Both the position numbers and the translations under genes were made by a program. From Rhizophagus irregularis (lineage: Eukaryota; Glomeromycota; Glomeromycetes; Glomerales; Glomeraceae): a stretch of DNA of 64,000 nt. Each line of letters opens with the position of its first letter. The stretch's first letter is position 1. Under the pieces are notes generated by a model. That model saw only the letters and a list, made by a program, of their open reading frames with translations. It was not told the origin of the DNA and did no database searches. Where the stretch lies: NCBI RefSeq assembly GCF_026210795.1, contig NC_089446.1, positions 1,670,001-1,734,000 of the forward strand, read 5' to 3'. Shown here piece by piece: positions 56,831 through 64,000 of this stretch.

Positions 56831-57480
56831 TCGTCGGGCTGGTAGTGTGTCTCGCTAGCGCTCACCCCACCTCGGCCTCGCGGCCTCGCAGTACTTACAT
56901 CCCCCCTTCGTGGGGTAGAGAATTCCCCATATATACTACCGCCATGGCCACAGTGGCCATGGCTGGTCACAGTACTTTCCAACTTCTTTTTTTTACTCCA
57001 TTTTTTCTTATATATAAAACTACTATGACCACTATGACCACTATGACCAGACTACTAAAAAGTGGATAAAAACGCGAATAAAGCCAAAATCAGACAGAAT
57101 ATCTGGTCATAGTACTGGCCACAGTTCGAAAAACTTATGATAATACTATGGCCACCTTAGTTAGCCCCTCAGGCTCCAAAACCCGATTCAAGCTATGACC
57201 ACCCTTTATCTACTTACCTGGGACACCGAACTATGCCACCGAACTATGACCGCCGAACTATGACCACCGAACTATGACCACCGAACTGACCGACCACCGA
57301 ACTATGACCACCGAACTATAACCACTCTATGTCCCAAACTATGGCAGCCGAACTATGGACACCTTAGTCAGCCCCTCAGGCTCTAAAACCCGATTCAAGC
57401 TATGGACACCTGCCCCTCTATCTCACTCGAAAAAATATATTCGGCAATTGAAGATTAGGTAACTATAAATTAGTACTCGA
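56831..57480. other. Terminal region with CTATGACCAC minisatellite
   Basis: 56831-56960 is GC-rich and may be the inner part of a terminal inverted repeat. 57024-57060 and 57235-57320 are (CTATGACCAC)n and (CCGAACTATGACCA)n repeats. GCCCCTCAGGCTC with AAAACCCGATTCAAGCTATG occurs twice (57164 and 57375). The 74-codon frame at 56845-57069 is not convincing. Confidence 0.6.
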
Positions 57481-57497
57481 TTTGATAGAACGAAAAA

Positions 57498-58022
57498 ATG
57501 ACATATACCGTAGAAAAGTTGGCAGGAACCTTTGGCCGCACAGTCCCCGATGTTATGGATATCAATAGGGAAATCCTAAAAAGCTGTCAAACCCCACATG
57601 CAGTATCAGCAATCCCTGAACTTGTAGGCCATATCCTGGAACGCATTCCAAGTAACAATTTTGGGCCACATCTTCTAGAAGTCAGCCCAATCTGGAGAGC
57701 CGAAGCTGAACGAGTACTCTGGAAGCGGCATAAAGAAGCCGAGGAGGTATACAAACAGGCAGTAGACTACTACAGGGAGGACATTGACAATTTCAATGAA
57801 GCCGATCAGAAAAAATACACTAGGTTCGCAGGAATGGTGGCAGTAGAAAGAGCTCTCCTCAGATGTGACTTTATAACGCAAGAGTCCGACTGGGAGAAAT
57901 GGACTCAAATAACGTATAACATCCAATTGCTTAAAGAAGGCCGCACTCTTGATGACTCAGACGATGAATCAGATGATGGAGAGGTATCTCTCGATGACTC
58001 AGATGATGAGGAATACTTTTAG
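57498..58022 (+). CDS. Unknown 174-residue protein with acidic tail
   Basis: ATG 57498, stop at 58020-58022. I recognise no family. The N-terminal half is mixed and helical-looking (PELVGHILERIPSNNFGPHL, PIWRAEAERVLWKRHKEAEE). The C-terminus is two Asp/Ser-rich repeats (TLDDSDDESDDGE, SLDDSDDEEY). No membrane segment or signal peptide. It is the first gene of the Maverick-like element and converges with the zinc-ribbon gene, whose stop is 9 bp away. The frame is intact and its base composition matches the rest of the element. Confidence 0.7.
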   Translation: MTYTVEKLAGTFGRTVPDVMDINREILKSCQTPHAVSAIPELVGHILERIPSNNFGPHLLEVSPIWRAEAERVLWKRHKEAEEVYKQAVDYYREDIDNFNEADQKKYTRFAGMVAVERALLRCDFITQESDWEKWTQITYNIQLLKEGRTLDDSDDESDDGEVSLDDSDDEEYF

Positions 58023-58031
58023 AATGCGATA

Positions 58032-58352
58032 CTAATCCGTCTTCCTCTTTTTTGCCTCCTTAAGGCATTTATCAATACACTGTTTACACGCGTCATCAGC
58101 CTCTAAAATTTTTTGCCCGAGTTTTTTGCATTGCCGATTGTACGCCATCTGATGTCTTTTAGCTGCGGTTTCTTTTTTCTTCTCCTTGGTTTTCTTTTTG
58201 ATAACCCAGTCTATCCCAGTAAAAGTATTCTTATGCATCCCACAAACTACACAGTCACCATATAAATGATAGCGGCCATTTGTGGTCATATCTTGTATTT
58301 CACTAGCAGTCTCGGTTTCCTTCTTACACTTTAGGCAGTAAAATCGTGTCAT
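58032..58352 (-). CDS. Small zinc-ribbon protein, DUF5679-like
   Basis: The ATG at 58352 (MTRFYCLKCKKETETAS) is preferred over 58544, because the longer version would overlap the integrase start and lacks resemblance. The 106-residue protein has YCLKCK, then NGRYHLYGDCVVCGMHK: two CxxC pairs around an NGR motif. This is the pattern of the DUF5679 family found in Maverick/Polinton elements, polinton-like viruses and giant viruses. A Lys-rich C-terminal half has a second Cys pair (ACKQCIDKC). Role unknown; nucleic-acid or virion association is a guess. Divergent from the integrase, starts 45 bp apart. Confidence 0.65.
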   Translation of the reverse strand: MTRFYCLKCKKETETASEIQDMTTNGRYHLYGDCVVCGMHKNTFTGIDWVIKKKTKEKKKETAAKRHQMAYNRQCKKLGQKILEADDACKQCIDKCLKEAKKRKTD

Positions 58353-58396
58353 CTTAAGATTTGAAGTCCGAAATCTTTCCTTTAATTTGTCGTAAT

Positions 58397-59488
58397 ATGT
58401 CGCATTTAGAGAATTACTACAAATACTACAATCTCTCCAGAGTACCGGCACGAATTCTAAAAGGTGAGGAGCACTACAACCTATATGAAAAGCCCCTAAA
58501 GGAGAAGTCATCAGAGCGTCCACGAGTAGTTGTATGGAAACCAAATGCGACGCATCAGGCAGATCTCGCAGAGATGCCAGTCGACCCCAAAGGATTCCAC
58601 TATTTCCTCGTAGTGGTGGAAGTCACGGGTAAACAAGTTGATGCAGAACCCCTAAAGGATAAGACTGCAAATTGAGTTCTAAACGGGTTTGTCAAAATCT
58701 ACAGAAGAAATCGTATTAAGCCACCAACACACAGACTGGAGACAGACTCCGGATCAGAATTCACTAACGACCAGGTACGTGATTTTTTCCTGAACAGCCT
58801 AGGGGTAATGATGAGGTTCGGCGAACCAGGAAGACACAAACAGCAATCATACGCTGAACGAGCCATCCAAGCAATCCAGGAACCTCTCCTAAAACGAATG
58901 GTGGCACAGGAGTTGAAGACCGGGGTGACATCCGTGGAATGGTCAGAAGATTTCCGTGATGTAGTTAATAAAATAGATGAAATCTGGCAAAGAAATCCCC
59001 CAGACATTCCAACAGGGTCACCCAAAGTGTCAAAAAAGACGGAACTTCTCTCTGAAGGAACACATGTCCGAGTCAAGTTAGACGAACCTATTTCAGTACT
59101 CGGGAATAAACTCCATGGAAAATTTCGTACAGGTGACATAAGATGGAATCCCAATATCCGTGTCATCAAAAAAATGATCCTCTCACCCGAACAGCCTCCT
59201 ACGTATCTTCTTGATGGACCACACGGGCGTCTAGGTGTATCCAGATGTGCGTACACCCAAAAAGAGTTGCAGATTGTTCCAGAAAATGAACATCCCCCAC
59301 CTGACTCCATGATAAGAGGGCAACCCGAAAGATTTGTACCTGAGCGGATACTCCGGCATCGCATCAGGAAGGGTCAAGACCAGTATCTAGTCAAGTGGGA
59401 ACGATACCCAGATACCGAAGCCACTTGGGAACCCGCTGACCGGTTGGAGGAGGATGTCCCTGCCTTAATCCGCAAGTTTTGGGAATAA
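58397..59488 (+). pseudogene. DDE integrase with C-terminal chromodomain, one stop
   Basis: Start ATG 58397 (MSHLENYYKYYNLSRVPARI). Core residues: first Asp in HQADLAEMP (about 58560), second Asp in ETDSGSEFTND (about 58745), Glu in SYAERAIQAIQ (about 58857). That is a D,D-36-E spacing. The C-terminal chromodomain reads YLVKWERYPDTEATWEPAD (59385-59441), with the aromatic residues of the family. A TGA at 58673-58675 interrupts the frame between the first two Asp residues; the frame is otherwise open to 59488. No HHCC zinc domain is seen upstream. Retroviral-type integrases of Mavericks and Ty3 elements insert the element; the chromodomain can steer it to marked chromatin. One stop could be a mutation or readthrough site. 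Confidence 0.85.
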
Positions 59489-59502
59489 AAAATAAATATT
59501 CC

Positions 59503-60282
59503 CTATTTTTTGTCTCCTCGATTCACATCAGAAACTATCGGGATAAAAACATTCTTCTCATTACAAGTAAGGGCGATATGTTCACGTGATTCATGGACAT
59601 CATAATTGTAACGTTTCAGACACGTCCGGTTCAATCCAATCTCCCTATGCTTGTAATCGCTTAAAACTGCGAGATTCTCAGTGATTACACAATCAGGGGT
59701 TAGTTTGATTGACACACCTTTTACCATGCCGAATGTCCTACCAGAACCCGGAGCGCCGGATATGTTATATGTAATACTCTTGTCGATATCCAACCCTAAT
59801 TCTTCAGCAGCTTCCCTCTGAATAAAAGACGCGTTAGCACAAGTGTCTGCTAAACACTGAATTGCTATCCCATTGACCTTCCCATCCAGCGCTAAAAGAT
59901 CTTTAGTATTCTCCAAACGAGCTATGTCAATATCCATCGGGTCATCTTCCCTGATATTCTCTTCTTGTTTTTCCTCAACTAGGTCTTCCGGAATCTTCGT
60001 ACTTTTACGAGCAGACTTTAATTCTTCCCGAAGAATCTCGCGGAGTAATTTTCTAAAATCTGCAGACCTTAATAAACTTAATGAATCATTTTTGGTGACG
60101 GCTTTTATAAGTGTGGGCTTACTACTAGTAACCTTCACAGGAATCTTAATAGGAGTCATTTTAACTGATTTTTTTGGAACAGATTTAAGAAGTTTCGAGA
60201 TACTTACACCCTTATCCGAGTTTACTTTTTTTTGTACTTCAAACCGCACAAATCCGAAAACCACCTTCCTCATCGGGAACAA
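59503..60282 (-). CDS. Retropepsin-like aspartic protease
   Basis: 259 codons, ATG 60282, overlapping the end of the Gag-like gene by 44 bp in the +1 frame. A Lys/Ser-rich linker is followed by an acidic segment (EEKQEENIREDDPMDIDIAR) and the protease: LLALDGKVNGIAIQCLADTC, with D-T-C in place of the usual D-T-G, then ANASFIQREAAEELG, the flap-like GAPGSGRTFGMVKGV, and TENLAVLSDYKHREIGLNRT. Retropepsins work as dimers and cut Gag polyproteins. Order after Gag and overlapping frame are as in retroelements. Whether D-T-C is active is unknown. Stops 14 bp from the integrase stop. Confidence 0.78.
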   Translation of the reverse strand: MFPMRKVVFGFVRFEVQKKVNSDKGVSISKLLKSVPKKSVKMTPIKIPVKVTSSKPTLIKAVTKNDSLSLLRSADFRKLLREILREELKSARKSTKIPEDLVEEKQEENIREDDPMDIDIARLENTKDLLALDGKVNGIAIQCLADTCANASFIQREAAEELGLDIDKSITYNISGAPGSGRTFGMVKGVSIKLTPDCVITENLAVLSDYKHREIGLNRTCLKRYNYDVHESREHIALTCNEKNVFIPIVSDVNRGDKK

Positions 60283-61723
60283 TTTTCAAGTCATCAAAAC
60301 TCGCGGTATTAGTATCAATATCCATAGCATCATCATTAAGATCGAGGTTTCTCATTGCTCGGGCTAATTCCAGATCATCGCGTCTATCTTTAGCCTTCTG
60401 AAGTCTCTTTGGAAATCTTTTAAACGTCTCATATCCCATAATAAGATCAATAACATGTTGATCATTCTCACTAGTCCACTCAGGAGCATCAGGGTCACCA
60501 GGGTCATCACCAAAATCATGATCTACATAACCATCATCCCAATCAGAATCCTGATGATCCTGAACAACGCGTGGCCGTGGCTTTGGCCGAACAGGTTTAA
60601 TCTGTTGTCTATAGACCGGTGGTTTACGAACTGGCTTAGATGCTTGTAATTGTTTAAATTGTGCCTGGAAATTCTTGGTAAGTTCCTCGGCTTGTGCCTT
60701 GAGCAATTCTTGTAATCGTTCTTGAGTAATAACGTCTGTCGACCTTTGTATTACAGCACCTTCGTGTGGAGTCACGGGATGAGTATAACCAGCCAATTCC
60801 TCTTTTTTAGCCTTTTCAATACCCTGACGCCTTTGTAATCCATAGAACATTTCGCCATTTTGTCGCTCAAGATCACTCAATCTATCGATTAATGTATTAA
60901 GAGGTGCCGCCCCGATTCTGGAAGCTTCAATAACGTTTTCCGGCAAAAGTCCTCTATAGAACTGGTCAGTAACCATAATTCGATTATATCCTACAATATC
61001 CCCAGCCCTCTCAACTCGCTTATAGTAAGATTGAACAGGTTCACCTTGTTCCTGGTAAAGGTTACTAAATCGTATTTGAAGTCTTTCTTCCACGACGGTT
61101 GGAAAATTTGTGCGCATATGCATAAATGCTTGATCCAGGAGAATCCCCTGTAAGACTATCGGTTGATTCTGGGCAGCAGCATTGAATGGACCTCCATGAT
61201 CTCCCAACCCATTAACGGGTAGATGAGTAGGACGTCCGCCCGCACGCCTCCACTGCTCTTCAACTTTAAAATTCGTTCTAACGATATCAGCGCGTGACGG
61301 GAAAAATGCGTCTCCAATATTTACCACTGCATTAGCCGCAACTAGAGAATATGCATGAGCAGCAGATCCAGGCACATAAGTATTAGGATGTAGTCGTCCA
61401 GTACCAGCATTTTCAGAAACAACCAAAGCTCTGAATGCTCGGCGAGTAGCACTGGCTCCACCATTTGCAGCAGCTACTAACCGAATATTCGAGAGTTCCC
61501 AATTTTTTCCAGTAAGTTCCGCATCAAACCACCTCGCCGCTTCATCTCTCATACAGCTACGAAGAACCCCCATCGCTCGCACCCGACCAGGAGGCGCACC
61601 GGCATCGTCCAATGGATCAATACCAACGGTATTAATATACCCTAAAAAGTTATCAATAAAAAGATTAAGATCTTCATCTTCCCGACCATGAAATATAGGG
61701 GCAGCTATACCAACGGCAGCCAT
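60239..61723 (-). CDS. Retrotransposon-type Gag (capsid-like) protein
   Basis: 494 residues from ATG 61723, which overlaps the end of the coiled-coil gene by 19 bp in the -1 frame. The N-terminal part (IFHGREDEDLNLFIDNFLGY ... RVRAMGVLRSCMRDEAARWF) has the small helical Gag pattern, F-x-G then a run ending A-x-x-W-F. The middle (TVVEERLQIRFSNLYQEQGE, PVQSYYKRVERAGDIVGYNR, FYRGLLPENV) matches the second half of Ty3-type capsids. There is an insertion of about 100 residues between the halves, a Pro/Lys-rich basic linker and an acidic end. No CCHC knuckle. It would form particles; in this setting it may package DNA or be a captured retroelement gene. Confidence 0.78.
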   Translation of the reverse strand: MAAVGIAAPIFHGREDEDLNLFIDNFLGYINTVGIDPLDDAGAPPGRVRAMGVLRSCMRDEAARWFDAELTGKNWELSNIRLVAAANGGASATRRAFRALVVSENAGTGRLHPNTYVPGSAAHAYSLVAANAVVNIGDAFFPSRADIVRTNFKVEEQWRRAGGRPTHLPVNGLGDHGGPFNAAAQNQPIVLQGILLDQAFMHMRTNFPTVVEERLQIRFSNLYQEQGEPVQSYYKRVERAGDIVGYNRIMVTDQFYRGLLPENVIEASRIGAAPLNTLIDRLSDLERQNGEMFYGLQRRQGIEKAKKEELAGYTHPVTPHEGAVIQRSTDVITQERLQELLKAQAEELTKNFQAQFKQLQASKPVRKPPVYRQQIKPVRPKPRPRVVQDHQDSDWDDGYVDHDFGDDPGDPDAPEWTSENDQHVIDLIMGYETFKRFPKRLQKAKDRRDDLELARAMRNLDLNDDAMDIDTNTASFDDLKIVPDEEGGFRICAV

Positions 61724-62409
61724 ATCGTATTTTGTGGATGGTTGAGAGGAGGTGGAGGAAGGTTCAATTGTCTAATCCGAAACCATTGTACTTGGATACG
61801 CAGAGCGGCTATTTGTTGGAAAAGTCGATTCCTAAGACGTTCCAATGTCCGAATTCCAAAAAGAACCCGATTATTGGTATATACAAGCCGATTTCGTGCC
61901 GCATCACGCTCGCCTATAGCTCTATTACGTTCACCTATAGCTCTATTACGTTCTCCTCTCATAAGATTATATTGCTGCTGAAGACGACGATTAGTCGTCC
62001 GCGTACCACCAAACTCACGTTCCAATTCAGCCAAATTAGCTTCTAAACCAGTAATAGTATCTTGTACGTTATTTAGCTCATCTTGTGTAAGACCTAACAA
62101 ACCCGTTTGAACCTCGAGTTCATCTTGTAATTCATCACGTTCTTTTCGAGATCGATCGCGTTCCGCTTTTAATATATCGCGTTCTTCGTATGTTTCTCTA
62201 CAGCGATGAATTAATAAATTAAGAGCATGTTTAAGACGATGGTTTGCATTTTGTATATCTCGATTAACAACCATGCGATCACTGACAGTTAAAAAATCTG
62301 TTAGATCCTTAATTACCGCAACTAATGGTATATTATTCATATCACGCAAATCCCTAGGAGGCGATCCAGTAGGCTCTGAAGGAGTATAAATTGCAATTGG
62401 TGTCGACAT
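61705..62409 (-). CDS. Coiled-coil protein upstream of Gag
   Basis: 234 residues from ATG 62409. A Pro-rich start, then a long heptad region (about residues 60-200) with charged repeats ERDILKAERDRSRKERDEL, ELNNVQDTITGLEANLAELE and a tandem GERNRAIGERNRAIGERD. The end LPPPPLNHPQNTIW overlaps the Gag start. No known domain. Being first in an overlapping series coiled-coil, Gag, protease, it could be a scaffold or the N-terminal part of a frameshift fusion with Gag; both are inference. Intact. Confidence 0.65.
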   Translation of the reverse strand: MSTPIAIYTPSEPTGSPPRDLRDMNNIPLVAVIKDLTDFLTVSDRMVVNRDIQNANHRLKHALNLLIHRCRETYEERDILKAERDRSRKERDELQDELEVQTGLLGLTQDELNNVQDTITGLEANLAELEREFGGTRTTNRRLQQQYNLMRGERNRAIGERNRAIGERDAARNRLVYTNNRVLFGIRTLERLRNRLFQQIAALRIQVQWFRIRQLNLPPPPLNHPQNTIWLPLV

Positions 62410-62440
62410 CGTATTTAAACTAAGTTAGAATAAAATTCAA
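62410..62440. promoter_or_regulatory. 31-bp divergent intergenic region
   Basis: Only 31 bp separate the ATG of the coiled-coil gene (minus) from that of the ATPase (plus). It contains GTATTTAAAC, a TATA-like palindromic word. Such a short divergent start is virus-like. It can hardly hold full promoters, so control elements must lie in the genes, or the starts are further inside. Confidence 0.4.
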
Positions 62441-63663
62441 ATGGATCTTTATGCATACAATTTGGACGAGTACACGACCGACTCGAGACAGGGTAATGAG
62501 TTTGCCCCATCATGGCCTTTCCGTCTTGCCGTAGCAGGAAGTTCTGACTCGGGTAAGACAACTATGATTATTAATTTGTTAATGGGAGACAAGAAGGCAA
62601 AGGAGGATGGCGAAAGGTACATATTATGTGATGCGGTAATTCTAGTTGGCAGATACCTCGATGAACCGAAGTGGGCAGTCGTACGTGATTTTTTCAAAGA
62701 AGAAGAAATTCCGTTTACCGCAGTATCCCATAGTGAGATTCCAAATGTTAAGGACTTCAACTCCACCCAGGCTACTGTGGTAATCTTTGAGGATTTGATG
62801 GATGCGCCTAAAAAACCCAGGATCTCATCACTGGATTTTTTACACACGGGCGTCACAAAAATATCTCGTGTATCTATGTGGCCCAAAGATTCTTTACCAT
62901 TCCCAAGGCTATTCGTGAAAATGTGAATTATATTTCCCTACATGGAGGTCACGGAAGTTTGACCGATACTAAGAGGATCATCCGCCAGTATACAGAAGAA
63001 TCGAAGTCACTAGCTCCAGTAATCGATGACCTTACTCTACAACGCGAATTTATAGTATTTGATCTTAGAAGATCCAAGAGCGATCTGTTATCTATTCGGG
63101 TTAGATGGGATACTAGTCTCAGTTCGATCACCGATCAATCTCAGTTCGATCCTAGTTCGATCTCAGTTCAATCCCCGTTTGATCTGAGTTTGAACCCAGT
63201 TCGATCGAAGTTCAATCCGAGTTTGAACCCAGTTCGATCAAAGTTTAGTTCCTATGGCCAGAAAGCCATAGCTGAAGCAAAAAAGTCCTCCCAGCTAATC
63301 GAGTTTGCTCGGGAATATCCGTTGCCTAAAGAGAGAAAACACCTTCTCGTATCTGGTGTTATAGCTAAGAACGCAGATACCTGGATTAAGTACGTCTTTC
63401 GGGAAGCCTACGGACTATCTGGTAAGACCTTGGGATCAGACTTCCAAAACTTCTTAGCAAAAGTACGGGATAGGACCACGAAGACTGAAATTCCAAAACC
63501 TGAGACCGTAAAGGAGTTATTCTCCCGATATGAAGTCCTGAAGTCTAGTCACCCTTTGGATAATAAAAAATTAATAGAAGGCATCGGGGTCCTTTTACAG
63601 ATCTTTTCTAAGGGTCATATGGACCGTCGAGCATTACGAGTAGGGATCAATAGTATTTTGTAA
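62441..63663 (+). pseudogene. A32-like packaging ATPase with C-terminal extension, one frameshift
   Basis: ATG 62441. The Walker A is RLAVAGSSDSGKTTMIINLL (62519-62578) and the Walker B TVVIFEDLMD (62776-62805). A one-base shift in the T run at about 62835-62841 moves the frame; it continues with HKNISCIYVAQRFFTIPKAI, then GGHGSLTDTKRIIRQYTEES and LQREFIVFDLRRSK, the typical last part of poxvirus-A32/Maverick ATPases. After residue about 210 comes an imperfect repeat (QFDPSS, SLNPVRSKFN twice; 63110-63250) and a further 140 residues (KAIAEAKKSSQLIEFAREYP ... VLLQIFSKGHMDRRALRVGI) that I cannot assign. Such ATPases pump DNA into capsids. The shift may be a sequence error. Confidence 0.75.
63112..63252 (+). 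repeat. AGTTCGATC-type minisatellite in the ATPase gene
   Basis: Imperfect repeats of CAGTTCGATCCGAGTTTGAA with variants, including a 33-bp unit present twice (63187 and 63220). All stay in frame, giving repeated FDPSS/NPVRSKFN. Confidence 0.75.
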
Positions 63664-63720
63664 GAATCTGGCTGCTTTAGCAACCTATCTCGTGAAGTTC
63701 TTCCGCAGAAGCCCTAAGAA

Positions 63721-64000
63721 TCATGGCGCTTTTTTACGTCCTTCGAAGTCAATCCGTAGCATCCTAGCTTTTAACCCAATAGCTCCTAAGGCTCGAGAAG
63801 CAAAGTTCTTAGTCATCGGATTTCTTACATGACTTACATAGTTTTCATAGAATGTAGTAAAGGGTTCGTCAATACCATCCGGGTATGTATTCCGTAAGAA
63901 CTGATATAAGGCAATTTCCCCACTGTCACATCCAATGGCTATAAGCTGTTCGAAGCCACTTCCTAGTATCCTCGTATGAATCTCCGTCCATAATTTTCAT
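63721..64000 (-). CDS. Unknown protein, continues beyond the right edge
   Basis: The minus strand from a stop at 63721 upwards reads GFEQLIAIGCDSGEIALYQF, LRNTYPDGIDEPFTTFYENY, VSHVRNPMTKNFASRALGAI and LRIDFEGRKKAP without a stop for about 85 codons. In the outermost 80 bp another frame starting MKIMDGDSYEDTRKWLRTAY looks equally coding, so a frame change near 63930 is possible. No family recognised. It converges with the ATPase gene, 57 bp between stops. Confidence 0.5.

Larger units (their letters stand above)
56829..64000. mobile_element. Maverick/Polinton-like or virus-like element, left part
   Basis: Begins AGTCGTCGGGCTGGTAGTGT immediately after TACGTA. The break is placed by comparison with the repeat copy at 310-873. 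From here GC content rises and genes are packed with gaps of 9-57 bp or overlaps, on both strands. Content: unknown acidic protein, DUF5679-like zinc ribbon, integrase with chromodomain, retropepsin, Gag-like protein, coiled-coil protein, packaging ATPase and the start of another gene. An AG-start terminus, a retroviral-type integrase and an A32-like ATPase fit Maverick/Polinton elements. The right end, polymerase and any double-jelly-roll capsid would be outside the window. Confidence 0.7.

Noticed and set aside
56845..57069. 74-codon frame at the start of the Maverick-like element
   Set aside because: It runs through the terminal GC-rich region and the CTATGACCAC repeats, with no family resemblance.
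58353..58544. Longer start (58544) for the zinc-ribbon protein
   Set aside because: The extra 64 residues are antisense to the integrase start, and the zinc ribbon is complete from 58352.
58699..59364. 221-codon minus frame
   Set aside because: Antisense shadow of the integrase, whose DDE residues and chromodomain are on the plus strand.
1..64000. tRNA, rRNA, bacterial-type promoters, ribosome binding sites or operons
   Set aside because: I saw no cloverleaf or rRNA sequence, and introns and element types show the DNA is eukaryotic.

Overview
The window looks like a transposon-dominated stretch of a fungal nuclear genome, most likely an arbuscular mycorrhizal fungus (Glomeromycotina, Rhizophagus-like). 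I infer this from the very AT-rich DNA, short GT-AG introns, the cytochrome P450 style, the mix of CACTA/EnSpm, hAT and MULE elements with a Tad-like LINE, and the Gag-like protein type. No intact housekeeping gene was found. Nearly everything is a mobile element, a piece of one, or a host gene fragment broken or carried by one.

Layout. (1) 1-2355 is AT-rich DNA with a copy of an inverted repeat (310-873), an hAT MITE and the 3' piece of a broken P450. (2) 2356-16362 is an hAT element (8-bp target duplication) whose transposase is split by a CACTA-like element (2783-13777, duplication AGT). That element was itself hit near its left tip by a non-autonomous CACTA element (2794-5737, duplication GAA) carrying host kinase and splicing-factor fragments. 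(3) 16371-18152 holds MITEs and the other P450 piece. (4) 18153-31861 is a TA-flanked palindromic element containing a 12.8-kb CACTA-like element (19012-31832, duplication TGT), which holds a small hAT element, a Myb/SANT-like gene, a decayed transposase and a decayed second protein. (5) 32035-38627 is a non-autonomous hAT (duplication GAAACAAC) containing a FAR1/MULE transposase gene, several MITEs and an intron-exon-like array. (6) 39011-40581 is a pogo-like element with another such array. (7) 40582-44129 is AT-rich DNA with a MITE and a colicin-E3-like RNase fragment. (8) 44130-55282 is a CACTA element (duplication ATA) containing a hAT-type MITE with a double-palindrome array and, one base before its right tip, an 8.2-kb LINE (47072-55266).

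(9) From 56829 to the window edge the composition changes: higher GC and gaps of only tens of bases. This is the left part of a Maverick/Polinton-like or virus-like element. It encodes a zinc-ribbon protein (DUF5679-like), a DDE integrase with chromodomain, an A32-like packaging ATPase and, on the other strand, three overlapping ORFs: a coiled-coil protein, a retrotransposon-type Gag and a retropepsin-like protease. Packaging ATPase together with Gag and retropepsin in one element is the most unusual thing here. Polymerase and classical capsid genes, if present, lie beyond position 64000.

Insertion boundaries were read directly as terminal inverted repeats plus matching target duplications, so the order of events can be reconstructed. 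Removing the CACTA element from the hAT transposase and the MITE from the MULE transposase restores the local reading frame across each junction in silico.
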